Source: Dichotomopilus funicola (lineage: Eukaryota; Ascomycota; Sordariomycetes; Sordariales; Chaetomiaceae). From it: DNA of 64,000 bases. This document shows, piece by piece, positions 13,701 to 24,700 of this stretch (the stretch's first letter is position 1; each line of letters begins with the position of its first letter). The DNA is taken from positions 1 through 64,000 of the forward strand of contig NW_026944110.1 of assembly GCF_033296635.1 (NCBI RefSeq). The letters run 5' to 3'. The notes beneath the pieces are model-generated. The model worked only from the letters and a program-made list of their open reading frames with translations, ran no database searches and was not told the DNA's origin. Made by a program: the position numbers and the translations under genes.

Positions 13701-15840
13701 TCATGCAGAAGAACCTTTTCGATTCCTGTCAGCGCGACCTGTCAGCGCGAGATCCCAGCTCTGATGTTGGGTGAACGAGATTCGGAAGAGAGGTCTTTGC
13801 GCAAGCGAGGCGGCTGCGATGCATTCATGCAGCCGCGCCCCATTCTTCCAGGAAGCAAGATCCGAATCTCACACGCCCTTGACGAAGCCATTGGCCCGCA
13901 GGCTCAGCCATTCGGCTGCCCCTGCTTGGGGGGGAGGAGGGGGCCGCGATACTGTTTTCAGTGCCCGGCACACGAACTCTGTCGCCCGTCGCCATTTGCG
14001 GGGGGTGGGGGTTGTTCAACTCAGCCTATTCGTCGTCCGTTCCCACAGATACTCTTCTCTCTTGGCTTCTGCTCAGCAAAGTTTCAATCCGTTGGAGGTC
14101 CACACCTGTGATTTCCTCAGTGACCACCTCAGGGGGGGTACCTCAAAGATTTTCGAAGAAGGCCCAGCAATCCGGGATCCGCCGGAATACCAAACCGGGC
14201 TGTTTATAATGCTTCTCCTCTGTCCCAATGGTTGATATCTATCAATTAACAACCACCGACGCCGGCTGACGCTCGGAGGGCCTGAGGACGAGGTCCGGAC
14301 TTCCCAAACGGGTGATACGATCGACGTGTCGACAAAGGGTGATGCAGAATCCCCACGCGGCGGATCGTCGAGGACCCTCCCGAGGTCGAAACCCGGGTGG
14401 AGACTCCGTCAAACGCCATTTATCCCGGTGCCTTCATTCGGCCTCTGCGGGGGACTGCGCGGTGCTCTCGGCTGTTGGATAATGCACGTGTCTTATTCGG
14501 GCACAAGCGCTGGCCTCCTTCGTGGTGAGCTTGCTCTCGGCCGTGACCCTGGAAGCACGGTTTCCGGAGTACTTCTTACTTGGCCGTGTTAACGTGCTAA
14601 AGGATGCTTACTTTTGGGACTTGTTGGTTGTTGAGGACCCTCGGCAAAGGGAGTTGGAAATGCCGCGTCTCCTTGCCTGGTTCCCAATATGCCGAATATT
14701 GCTGAGAAGGATGATATCTGATCCGACACCCCTACTATTCCGGGTGGTCCGCCTGCTATGGTTTCTTCTATCTCCCTCTACCGACGAGAGGGCGGCAGGG
14801 TAAAGCAAGCTAGCGTTATCAAGGCGGACCTCGATGGAGGGGGTTTGATAGGGGGTCGAAGTATCCGTAGCGGGGATCCGTGGATTGGCGAGCCGTGGAT
14901 TGGCGAGCCGTGGTGGCTTTGACAGTCAGACAAGAGTCCATTCTGTGCCGTGCCGCGACCTTGACATGGGGCAGGACAGAGCCGCGATGTAGTGTATCAG
15001 CCCGCGTTCGTCATGCCATGCCCACGCCCAGATGCAACATTCGCGCCATTCGCCGAGTTTGGGTGTCTGTTACCACTCACCAGTGATAGGTCCTCTCGGA
15101 ACCCGGGAAGGGTCACTTTTTTGTTTGCCGCCTGGCTGACGACCCCCACTCCCTCCCGATCCCGGGCGCCCGCCAGGATTAAGATACAGTGGGAACGACG
15201 TCGAGACAGAGAAGTCTCTTAGAACGGCCGAAACCAGCCGAGGAAACCCCGACAGTCACAATCTCTCTCTCCCTTTTTTAACTGAACGGTCCGGGATCGC
15301 GAATCGTCAAGGCCCCTCAGCCAAACCAAAGGTTCGAAGCTGCGACGTCGATCGTGCGTTTGCGTACGGAGTGCAAGGTTGGAAGTTTTTGCGGGGAATG
15401 AGTGGTGAAACAGCGTGGGGGGAGAAGGAACCGCAACGGCAAGGGTTCAAACTTCGTGTCCTCTTTGGGAGAAGATGGGGGCCCACCACGCCCCATCCGT
15501 CGCAAGAGCTCCCACATCAAGCTGCCTCTCACTCGGAGGTTCACATTTTCGGCAGATTGAGGAAGGAACCAAGCAGACTCATATCACGGGCTGCAGCAGC
15601 GGCGACCGGCATCAGCGAAAATGGGGAGGAACGGCCCGCGCTGCGCGAAATCCTCAGGGTCACTCCACGGTCGAAAATAACTAACGTACCGTGCGTCACA
15701 GTGCGTACCGATACATGGTGCCCCGTTATGCAGGTCGTCGTTGCATCTTTCGTCGTGATATTTGTGACAGTCCGGGCATACACCACTCAAATCCGTTGAT
15801 AGCTCAACGGCCAGCCACGCCGTGACCTAACCCCTCAAAT
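10797..15840. other. Gene-poor region, no supported gene
   Basis: GC-rich, with many overlapping open frames on both strands but no recognisable domain. The largest (12315-13043, minus) encodes a Pro/Arg/His/Ser-rich sequence typical of chance frames in GC-rich DNA. The left end (10797 to about 11500) probably contains the promoter and 5' UTR of the small minus-strand gene. Two short tandem duplications occur, at 13735-13755 and 14878-14913. Confidence 0.55.
14878..14913. repeat. 15-bp tandem repeat, 2.4 copies
   Basis: CCGTGGATTGGCGAG is repeated perfectly twice, followed by a partial third unit (CCGTGG). It lies in noncoding sequence with no neighbouring gene. Confidence 0.9.
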
Positions 15841-17340
15841 TGCCTCGGGCGATCCGGAGTTTGCGTCTCGGATGAAAGACCGAGGGTTGAAACCCGCCAA
15901 GGCACCCAATTTACCGACACTCACTGAGCTATGAGGAGCTTATATTGAGGTTCATCGCCATCGACGATGTTGACTGGCTACAAACTACTCCCAAAAAAAA
16001 CGGCCCTAACTAAGTGACTCTCACCTTGCTCCTCTCTCCGGAGTCCAGGATCAAAGCTGGCTTCTGGGACCACCCTTGTCGGGTATCCGGTCTGTAAGTC
16101 TTTACCAATAAAGAAGATGTAGCCCTTTTTAACGTTCTTCTTACCTTCTCACAGAACACAGAAGCAGAGTACCGGTCGATCCCTCCGGTAGATCCCGCCT
16201 AACAAGATTTGAAGCTCTTGACAAAAGCCGTCAGTCTCGCCAGGGCCTTAACCCAATAAGACAACTAGCTTCAGGTTTGCAGGTCCGCGAAGTCAATGGG
16301 TCTGCACCATAACAGTCGACCGCCAAATACTCGTCCTACATCTCACTACTTCTGGGGTCCACAAACACCTCCTCTCGCCATTCTCTAAACGGCGGAGAAC
16401 TTGACCATATTTTGATCTTCCTCCTCCGCGACTCTCCCGGGAAAGTTCTCACGGCCCAGCCGTGTCGGATTCGGACTTCATTGTTGCTCATCGGCCCACA
16501 ATCCACAATCATCGGTCTTGACTTGCCGTTCTGATCCCACCGATGGCACATCGATGGGACGCATCGGCATACATAATACCGGGTTGTAACCACTCTTAAC
16601 CTGCTCTGTCCATCTCTCATCACAACTCGTCAGTGATGTGATGCTCCGGCCCCGTCACCCGAATCGAGACTCAAATCAGTCTATCACGCGGAGAGCCAGC
16701 ATCCAATCGCGAGTTGGCGGAGATCATTTCTTTCGGCGAGCCGGCAGCGGACCCTTGTCCCAAGCCCCCGGTCGGAAGACGCACATCGCCAAGCCCCGAC
16801 CTGGTCGTCGCTCTCGCCGTGCCTGGCATTCCATCCACTCAGATGCTCTCGAACAAGCATTTTCAGCACGACGGTCGCGCCAACTTCATCCGCTAGCCCG
16901 GGGAGTCAACGGGCTTGGACGACTGATCAGGAAGCGGAGGGCGAGATGCGCACTGATGATGCAGGCATCATGAATTTCTGCCCCCCACCTCACTAAAATT
17001 CAACGGCCACCAACGGACGAACGCGTGGGTCGGCCTTCCTTCTTTGTTCCTTTCGACTCCACAACCCCCCTCTCAAGGGTCTCCCCATCGAGGTCCTCTT
17101 CTCCCGCGTGAATGTCGTCGATGATGCCCCTGTAATTTGTTTGAGTGCATGTGGGCTGGTGTCGATCCCGGCGAGTTGTGTTCGGCTTTCACCGGGCGGC
17201 TCGGACTTTGTATCGTCGTCAGCACCAGTCCAGTTTTGTCACATGTCTCCCATCACCCTATTACGAGTACCAGTAGAATCAATTTTTGAAGGCACATGTT
17301 TCCGAGATTAATCAACCGCGCTTAGCAGCAGCACATTCAA
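15841..17340. other. Gene-poor region, possible transposon remains
   Basis: No convincing gene. The left edge contains a cloverleaf-like 64-nt segment. At 15964-15978 the sequence GATGTTGACTGGCT occurs, and it recurs at 18487-18500, suggesting dispersed repeat copies. An open frame at 16638-16973 is Arg-rich and overlaps another frame of similar length, so it is not credible alone. Confidence 0.4.
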
Positions 17341-17617
17341 AGATTTGACAAAGAGAAAAGAAAGAAAAAAAAAGAAGAAGAAAAGAAAACAGAACAAGCA
17401 GAGAGGGCCAAGGGGGGAGAAGCGGGCCAGAATAAGAAAATAGCATGTCAATAAACATACCTTTTTGCTATCGTTGGTACACTGATATTGTAAACTCTGT
17501 TGAGATTCGAGGCAGCTGACCGGACCGCAGTTTGGACGCGACAAAGTCCTTTTTTTTCGAATCGTTTGCCATTTTGTGAAAAGAATTGGTTCGTTTTGTA
17601 AAGTATGGAAGGGTTGA

Positions 17618-17995
17618 TCACCAATCACTGCCGCCTCGAGCACCTGGCGATATGTTAAACCTAATTGCCGTATATGTCCACTTCAAGATTCGGAGTTCAT
17701 GTTATACTCAGACTTTTACTTTAACGGTAACGAGCTCTTTATAACTACAACTATGTCCGATGAGCTTTGCTTATATGAACTAACTGCGGATGCTTGCAAA
17801 AAGTTACCTAATATTGAGTATGTGACCGGAAGCTTTTGAAGACACATTTCAAACGAGACTCAGACACAACTATTTATGAAGCTTGTCAAATTTTGTTTCA
17901 GAGAAACATTTCTGGGTAGTCAAGAGGAGTGTTTATATCCAATGAAACGACACCGAACAAACTATGGACCTAAGCGAAGGGGGGTAGAAGCTCGG
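17618..17995 (+). pseudogene. Interrupted open stretch in AT-rich block
   Basis: One plus-strand frame stays open for 126 codons except for a single TGA at 17837-17839. The first part contains the aromatic-rich segments TWRYVKPNCRICPLQD and FMLYSDFYFNGNELF. The second contains KLVKFCFRETFLGSQ. Such length is uncommon by chance in AT-rich DNA, so this may be a fragment of a decayed gene or transposon ORF. No family recognised and no clear start. Low confidence. Confidence 0.2.
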
Positions 17996-20009
17996 TAAAT
18001 GCGAAACGACAAGAGTGTGGAAACACAGTCAATACCTTCTACGTCTCAACCTGAGCTAGCATTGAATTCATTTCCTAAAAATAAACTGAGCTATACTTAG
18101 ACTCTAGGAGGGTCAATCTAGCTGTGAAACACCCAAATCTGATCATGACGAGACAGGCGTTGTTGATGCCCTTCAGGAGTGATAGACACCAAGCATGATT
18201 CTTTGAAACTACATTCCAAGTTACCGACTCGAAGACGAATAGAATTGAATTACTAGGGGGCTACTTAGCATCGTCGTTATAAGCCATGACTTTCAGTGGA
18301 ATATGCCTTTGTTCGGGCTTGTTGTAAGTAATCGCGCTGTTGTCATAATCCAAGTTAGTCTTCCGGTTCAGTGGCCAAAACCTTTTGTCATGATTGTTCA
18401 TGATGAATCTTTCCAAAATCCTCAATCTTCTCTCTTTGGGGAGGAGCCGTACGTATAGCAGGCATACCCACATTATAGATCTCGAATGACGATGTTGACT
18501 GGCTGCGGAGATATTCCACAGGGAGATAGATGCCCTCTCTAGAGGCTAGTCACCCTTTGGATTCTTAAGTTGGGCGAGGTCTGCTAGATGATCCGTTGCG
18601 ACGGCTTCTCATCCCGTTTGTTTCTAGAGTACTAGAGTTCTGATACAAGATTTGGCCTCAGTGTACACCCGACCGCTATGGAGTAAAAGTTTCCTCGTTA
18701 TCCGAATGTATATGGCATAGCCCCGTGTTAATTATAGTGACTTAGCGTTTCCCTGCCGTGCTACCGTACCAAATTCCCTTTGCTTCCGGGATCCCGACCG
18801 GAACTCATCCTTTTAAGAATCTCCCATGCTATCGGCCCGTCCAACTTTGTGTTCATCTTTATCCCTTTTCTACGAACACCGTTATGTCGTTCGCATGGCA
18901 CGGAAAATCCTTGTCATTCGCAGTCAACTAATTATCATCAACTTTGTACGCAGACCGAGACCTCGAAGCCCGTGATGATTGATCGTAGAACCAAGGTTCC
19001 CTCGTAAGCTCCATCCCATCCCATCACAGGGAAAACTTTTCCCAATGAATCTGAAAATCCGCTCGTTAGCCCTGATCCTGTCGTCGAAACCTTCATCTTC
19101 GAATATTCGTTGAAGGTGATGGGGTTCCTCCCGCGCCCGACCTGTTCGTTCCCCGGCATGTGCCGAGTGACCCCGTCACAGTCGAGGTGTCGGAGCTGGT
19201 AGTTCTAGACAGTGTGCTCTTGCAGATTCGCCAAAGTTCATCGTCCTTGAGTGGGAATTTTATGAAGAGCGCTGTGACGTCGTTGAAATACCTGTCGACA
19301 TAATTCCCGCTGGAGCGGCTTCGCATGGTCGGGCAGCAGTTCGTTGGCTACCCCATCCCCCCTTTCCACTCGACTCTGATGTGATTCTACTCCCCGAGAC
19401 AAAACGCCAGAGTCTCGGGCCAGTGCGAGGTAGTCATATTAGATAGTACCTTTGAAAAAAGTTTGGATGATGAGGCGGCTAAGTTAACCAGGGCCGTCGT
19501 TGATCGTTTGGGTGGAATTCTGGAACGGCATTCTTCGCTAAAGTCGTCCACTTGAGCTCCCCTGCCTCGATAGTATTCCAGTGACCTTGGTGGTGGAGGC
19601 TTTTGTCATAGACTCAACGGAGTAGATGGTATCCGCATCATATTTGACACCGCTCGGGGACCGAAGCTCTCCCGAAAGATGATCTGGCCATGATGGAGAA
19701 TCGGGGCGGGACACCAACGATGTCGGTTCTGGAGTAAGTCTCCTGGGTGATAAGGGCGTAGGTTTGGGAGTCAAACTGAACCTATTTCGGTGGGACTGCG
19801 GCAGTAAACGGCCGTTGATCAGAGGGAAGCAGAAAAGAAACCATTGAGGGCATGAACTCATTGTTGGCTTTGAAAGAAATCGGAGCCTATCGGTTCGGGG
19901 GAAGGGCAGTTTGAGTCGGATGACGGCCGGCTCTCGGTAAAAGGCAAAATAAATGTAGTTAGTTAGCTGAACCGAGCGTATGTAAGGAGTAGAAGAAAAC
20001 GTAGTAGGC

Positions 20010-20246
20010 TCGCTGTGGCCCAAAAAGCGGCAGACCAAGTCCTTAGATAACTTAATTTTCTACCAAAGTGAAAAAAAAAACCAAAAAGAATACACCAAAA
20101 AAACAAAAAAGAAAGAATTCTAAAAAGTGAAAAATAACGAAAAAGAGTAGATCAAACAAAATCCATCTAAATTTGATCGAATGTTAATAGATTAGACTTA
20201 AGCTATCCGTCTTAGTATAATCTGCCGCTTTTTTTGGCCACAGCGA
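20010..20246. repeat. Inverted repeat with about 25-bp arms
   Basis: The arm at 20010-20034 (TCGCTGTGGCCCAAAAAGCG and onward) is the near-perfect reverse complement of 20221-20246 (TCTGCCGCTTTTTTTGGCCA and onward), separated by about 186 bases of A-rich sequence. Weaker complementarity continues on both sides: GTAGTAG outside the left arm matches CTACTAC outside the right arm after a small insertion. This could be a hairpin element, a MITE-like unit, or two repeat copies in opposite orientation. Confidence 0.75.
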
Positions 20247-20600
20247 GGTAGATACCCTCTCTACTACGCTTAAAGCTTTGAAACTGTAGTTCGGGAAATT
20301 CATCTAAGTAAGCCCGCAGCACTCAAGACAATTAATTAGCAACTGGCTGTTGAGCCCTGCTGCCGAACTTATGGTATTGTTAATAATTACAGCTCAGTGG
20401 TATCGTTCTAACTTCTGCTGTATTAGTTAACGGGAGACGAAAGTGGTCACATACTCTAGGGATGTGCTGTTGAATTAGATGGTATTTAATTAGCTCACAT
20501 TAACTCGCTCGAGTAACCCTTGGTCGTGCCTTCCTCTGAAGGCTGTCGAGGATCTGTTGACTTTAAAGTTTTCTTCTCCATTCTTTTCCCGTCTTTCATA

Positions 20601-21781
20601 CCGAATGACGATTCAAGAGGCGCCACTCAACGGCCATCCTCGTAGCCACGGACATTATATTGGCGACTCGATATCCTTCCAGGGTTTCCATGGCTCAAGT
20701 ATTTATTGACTTGGATCTAGGTACATACTTAAGATTCAATATCGAGGTAGGGGCTGAAGCCCCTTTTCCTCGACTACCGACCGGTCGATTGTTGAGTGCC
20801 ACCTCTGCGAACCCTGTTTTCCGATAAACGTTGTTTACCTAGTTGCAGATCGGTGGACGGGGAAAGGTCCATAATTGGGTGTTCTCGAGGCCGCCCTGAA
20901 AACACGTACGTTGCAGAAACCGTTAAAACGGCCCATGGCCACCCTCACACAAGCCACGTATGCGTTGTCCCTCGTACTGAAGCAGCTCGGCGACAACGCT
21001 AAAGCGGAGAAGCTGAAGTCCAATCCTAGGTACGGAGTTTGCTGCAGCTGATGTCTGAGAAACAACGACCTGATTTGATACATATTTCACAGCAACACGC
21101 GATGTGACCAGGCCAGCAGCCTCACCGATTGCCCCACTGCACACGGGCTCGGCCCCACAGGAAAAATGGCTTTGCTCGCCGCTGTGCCGGCTCAGGCTCG
21201 GGCAATGGAGGCCTGCGGAACGGCTTGGCGTGGCGTGTCGAAGTTTTTTTTGTTGTCTGAGACCGCGATCGGTTGGACACATCTTATTAAACATAGCACC
21301 CGCTCTTTTTAATTTTGGATGTTGTTGATGAGCTTTTCCCTCTTTTGCCTTGTTCGACCACTGTGTGAGACTCGGCGACCCCCGTTCACGCCGAGGCCAA
21401 TACGATCTCTGAAAGCGGGGCAACCACCATCGTCCCGATCCAACGTTGTATCCAACGTTGTATTGTCAACCTACGGGCTTGACTTCAACGCAAGTGGAAA
21501 ATTGCTGCTGGTGGGAGGAAACTCCCTCCTAGCCTCGGCGTTCCTACCACACTCGTTAGAGGCCAGGGAGAAAGAAGGAGGGGTTAGGAATCCTCGCGGG
21601 CAAAGACATAACTCGAAACGACAGACTCGAAACACCTTGCCGACGCTGCGTCGACGAAATTTCAACGTAAACGTTCGATATTGATGAGTACCGGCGGAGG
21701 ATGCCCCCCGATTCCCGGTTCCTAACCTTGAGCCGACAATAACGAACGACTGCCCCTATCGCGGTATCGGGTTCTCAAATT
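20601..21781. other. Intergenic, upstream of the F-box gene
   Basis: No supported gene. The 166-codon minus-strand frame at 20923-21423 is low-complexity and has no domain. The right end should contain the F-box gene promoter and 5' UTR. Confidence 0.5.
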
Positions 21782-24700
21782 ATGGCCACCACTCCCGCTA
21801 GCACGCCGGCCTCATCCTCACCAACCCCGACAAGGTCGTCATGGTCATGGAGTGGCCGGAAGAGGCGGAACAGCGAAAGTTCTGTATCGTCGCTGTCGTC
21901 GCTACGGGACTTTGTGACCGGAAGGAGAAACTCGCTCTCCTCGAGCGATGTCACCACGAAGGGCAATGTGCTGCGGAAACGGCCTCAAGGACTCAAATCC
22001 CATCGTCCAGACGGCGGGGACGGGCTTCGGGAGAGGGAGGCTCCCTCAACCGCGAGCAGTCAGCCCCCAGAGGCAGCCTCGAGCGGTGCAAAACAGGACG
22101 GCAAGACAGAATCTCGGTGAGCAGCTTTTGTCGACCTTCACTTTGCCCATTGGCTTTTTGTCTTATTTTTATTTCATCACTCCCCGCGACCTCGAACACA
22201 AAGAGCGCGAATTGTTGTTCACTTCAGGTGCTCTCATGTCGCCATTTGCCAAGCCGGAGATGGTTGGCCGACGGGTGGAACGTTGGGGAACCCCTTTCCC
22301 TTTTTCGCGCTCGGGCCAACTGCACCTTCCCCCTTGCTTCCGACCCCTGTTTTCCTTCATGGATGTCACTTCTGCTTTTGGTTCTGGGAGTGCTCCTTTT
22401 GGGCGCAACCATCCAGAAACACCAGGTTTCCCAGACGGACGAGACTCTGTTTGTCGACTGGCGAAGCGCCGATCATGGGCAAACAGCAACAGTTTCCAAG
22501 ATTTCTTGCGAGAAAAAGACGGACGAACATCCATCCATCCATCCACTCCGAGGCCCATTGTTTCCCCCGCATATTTGGAGGTTTGAGGCAAAAGGATGGG
22601 TTGCACGCGTGAAGCCACACGCTAGTTTCCACCTTTTTCATTCGTGGCGTGCGTTATATCCATCCCAAGTGGCCAACGTGAGCACCCAACCTCGTACCCG
22701 TCGGACCAACCAGCGAGTGCTTGGTGCGTCGCGTTCCTGCGTCACGCATGGGAATATTTCTCCTTTTAGCGTCCTGGCGCCTGCAGAATGTACAAGACGC
22801 GCTATGACTCGACGCCCCGAGTTTATTGAAAGGCTGCAGGTTGCAGGCTGAATGAAGAGGCAGACTCGATAATTGATCGGTCCTGGGCCGGCTTGGCTGG
22901 AAAGAGCAAGCAGAGCAATCCAATAAGCGCAACGATGTTCACTGAACTGCCGCCCACGGCTTGCGGCTGAGATCGACATGTCATTTTAAAATGGCCAATT
23001 CGGCCCACACACCCTCGCTCATCCCCAACATCACGCAACAACGTCCCCATCTTGTTTTTTTCCTTTTGCCTTCCACTTTATTTTCTAGAACATATTTTTC
23101 CCCAGCTGTGGTAAATAAGGTGTCACTTTGAGAGGGGAGGTATCAACGGTTGCTGACGCCAGAGTCCGGTCCTCGACTTACACAGCCCGCCCCCAGCGTT
23201 CTTTAATAAAGTCAAGCATCGGCACACCTTCTCCGCCTCGGCAATTCTTCGATGGTACACTATTAATAGTGATGATGAGGCGCTATTGAAGCCGCCCCCA
23301 GCGCGATCCCGAAATTCTTCCCAAACAAGCCGGTCTCCGGTATTAAAACCTACTGCTGCGCCTCCTCGTCTCCGGCCGCCACGTTCGCCCGTCGACGGCC
23401 CATTAGCGATGTATCCGACCGAGGAGAGAGCGTTTGTGCAAAGGACACAACGGGCCAGCACGGGGATGCAGAAGATGGCCAACTCGCAGCCAGGATCGGA
23501 AGGGCCCGTGAAGGGGCATCCGCCCCCGATGCACATGCCCACGGCCCACCCGGACGGCTCGTTCCCCGGAGGGAGCCCGGAGCGTGCCGGCGGATACAAC
23601 AAGCCCCGGCGGTTGTCCAACAGCAGCAGCACCAGTTCGGTAACGACCAGCAGCGTCGGGCACGACAGCGTCGACAGCCGTGTGCGCACTTCGTCGTTCA
23701 CGAGCAGCCAGACGAGCTTTGATTCGTACAGCCCGCGGACGTCTTCAGCACCAGTGACATGGCAGAACGGTGCAGGCGGGCAAAGTTATCCCTGGCATCG
23801 GCCAGCGCCCATCAAGCAGCGGAAGAAGGCCCAGCCAGGGGAGCAGTTTGCGGCACTACCCGGGGAGATTCTGGAGCTGATCCTGGCGGAACTGCGCAAG
23901 CTGCACCTGCGGCCGGGAAGCAACAGCTGCGCGACGTGCTGGATGCGGGACTGTTGCTCGGTGGCGATCAGCGCTCGCAAGTTTCTCAAGTATGCCCGCG
24001 AAGCGTTATATCAACACATTCAACTGGTGGGCCACGAATCGCCTGCGATGAAGAAGCGGACCAAGACAGCTTACGGCTCGCGACTGGTGTTGCTCCGACG
24101 GACGTTGAGAGCGAATGCGCAAATCGCGGCGGCCGTGCGGTCGCTGAAGCCGCCTGCTAGGCCGATGTCGGTTGGGTTGATCGCGTACAACGACCTAGTC
24201 GCGTCGGTGGTGATGGCCTGTCCCAACCTGGAACGGCTGGTAGGCTACCACCCGACGTACGACCACTCGTTTCAGCGCTTGTTCCAAGCCCTGTCGACAC
24301 GGCCGAAGCTGAAAGAGATGAACTGGATCTTGGAACCATCGGCAAAACAACAGCAGCAGAGGATGCGCCCGCAGGAGGCGCGATGGGGACCAGGTGACCT
24401 GGAACCACAGGAGTCACAACTGTTTATGGGTTTCCACGCGGACTGGAGGCAGCTCACCACGCTGGTTGTGCACTGTCAGCCAGGGGCGGCGTTGAGCCCC
24501 CCCAGCTTGCTGGGCGGTACGATTCGAGCGTTGCCAGCGCTGCAGAACCTCTACCTTTCTCACATGCCCCCAACGGCCTTCAATGACAGGAACCTCCTCG
24601 CGCTGCCTGCACTGAGGAAACTGTCACTCAGCTCATGCACGGGTGTTACGACCGCCGGCCTCTCCGCGCTTGCAACCCGCCGAACAAGCACGTCCCTCAG

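Larger units (their letters stand above)
17341..20600. other. AT-richer block, probable decayed repeat DNA
   Basis: By eye this block is clearly AT-richer than its surroundings and contains A-runs (17340-17400, 20060-20150), an inverted repeat, a recurrence of a short motif shared with 15.9 kb, and open stretches interrupted by stops. That pattern fits an old transposon accumulation, perhaps altered by repeat-induced point mutation, as seen in many ascomycetes. I could not identify reverse transcriptase, integrase or transposase motifs, so the element class is open. Confidence 0.4.

Noticed and set aside
21841..22851. 336-codon plus-strand open frame
   Set aside because: It overlaps the Ser-rich first exon of the F-box gene in another frame and runs through its intron; composition is biased and no domain is visible.
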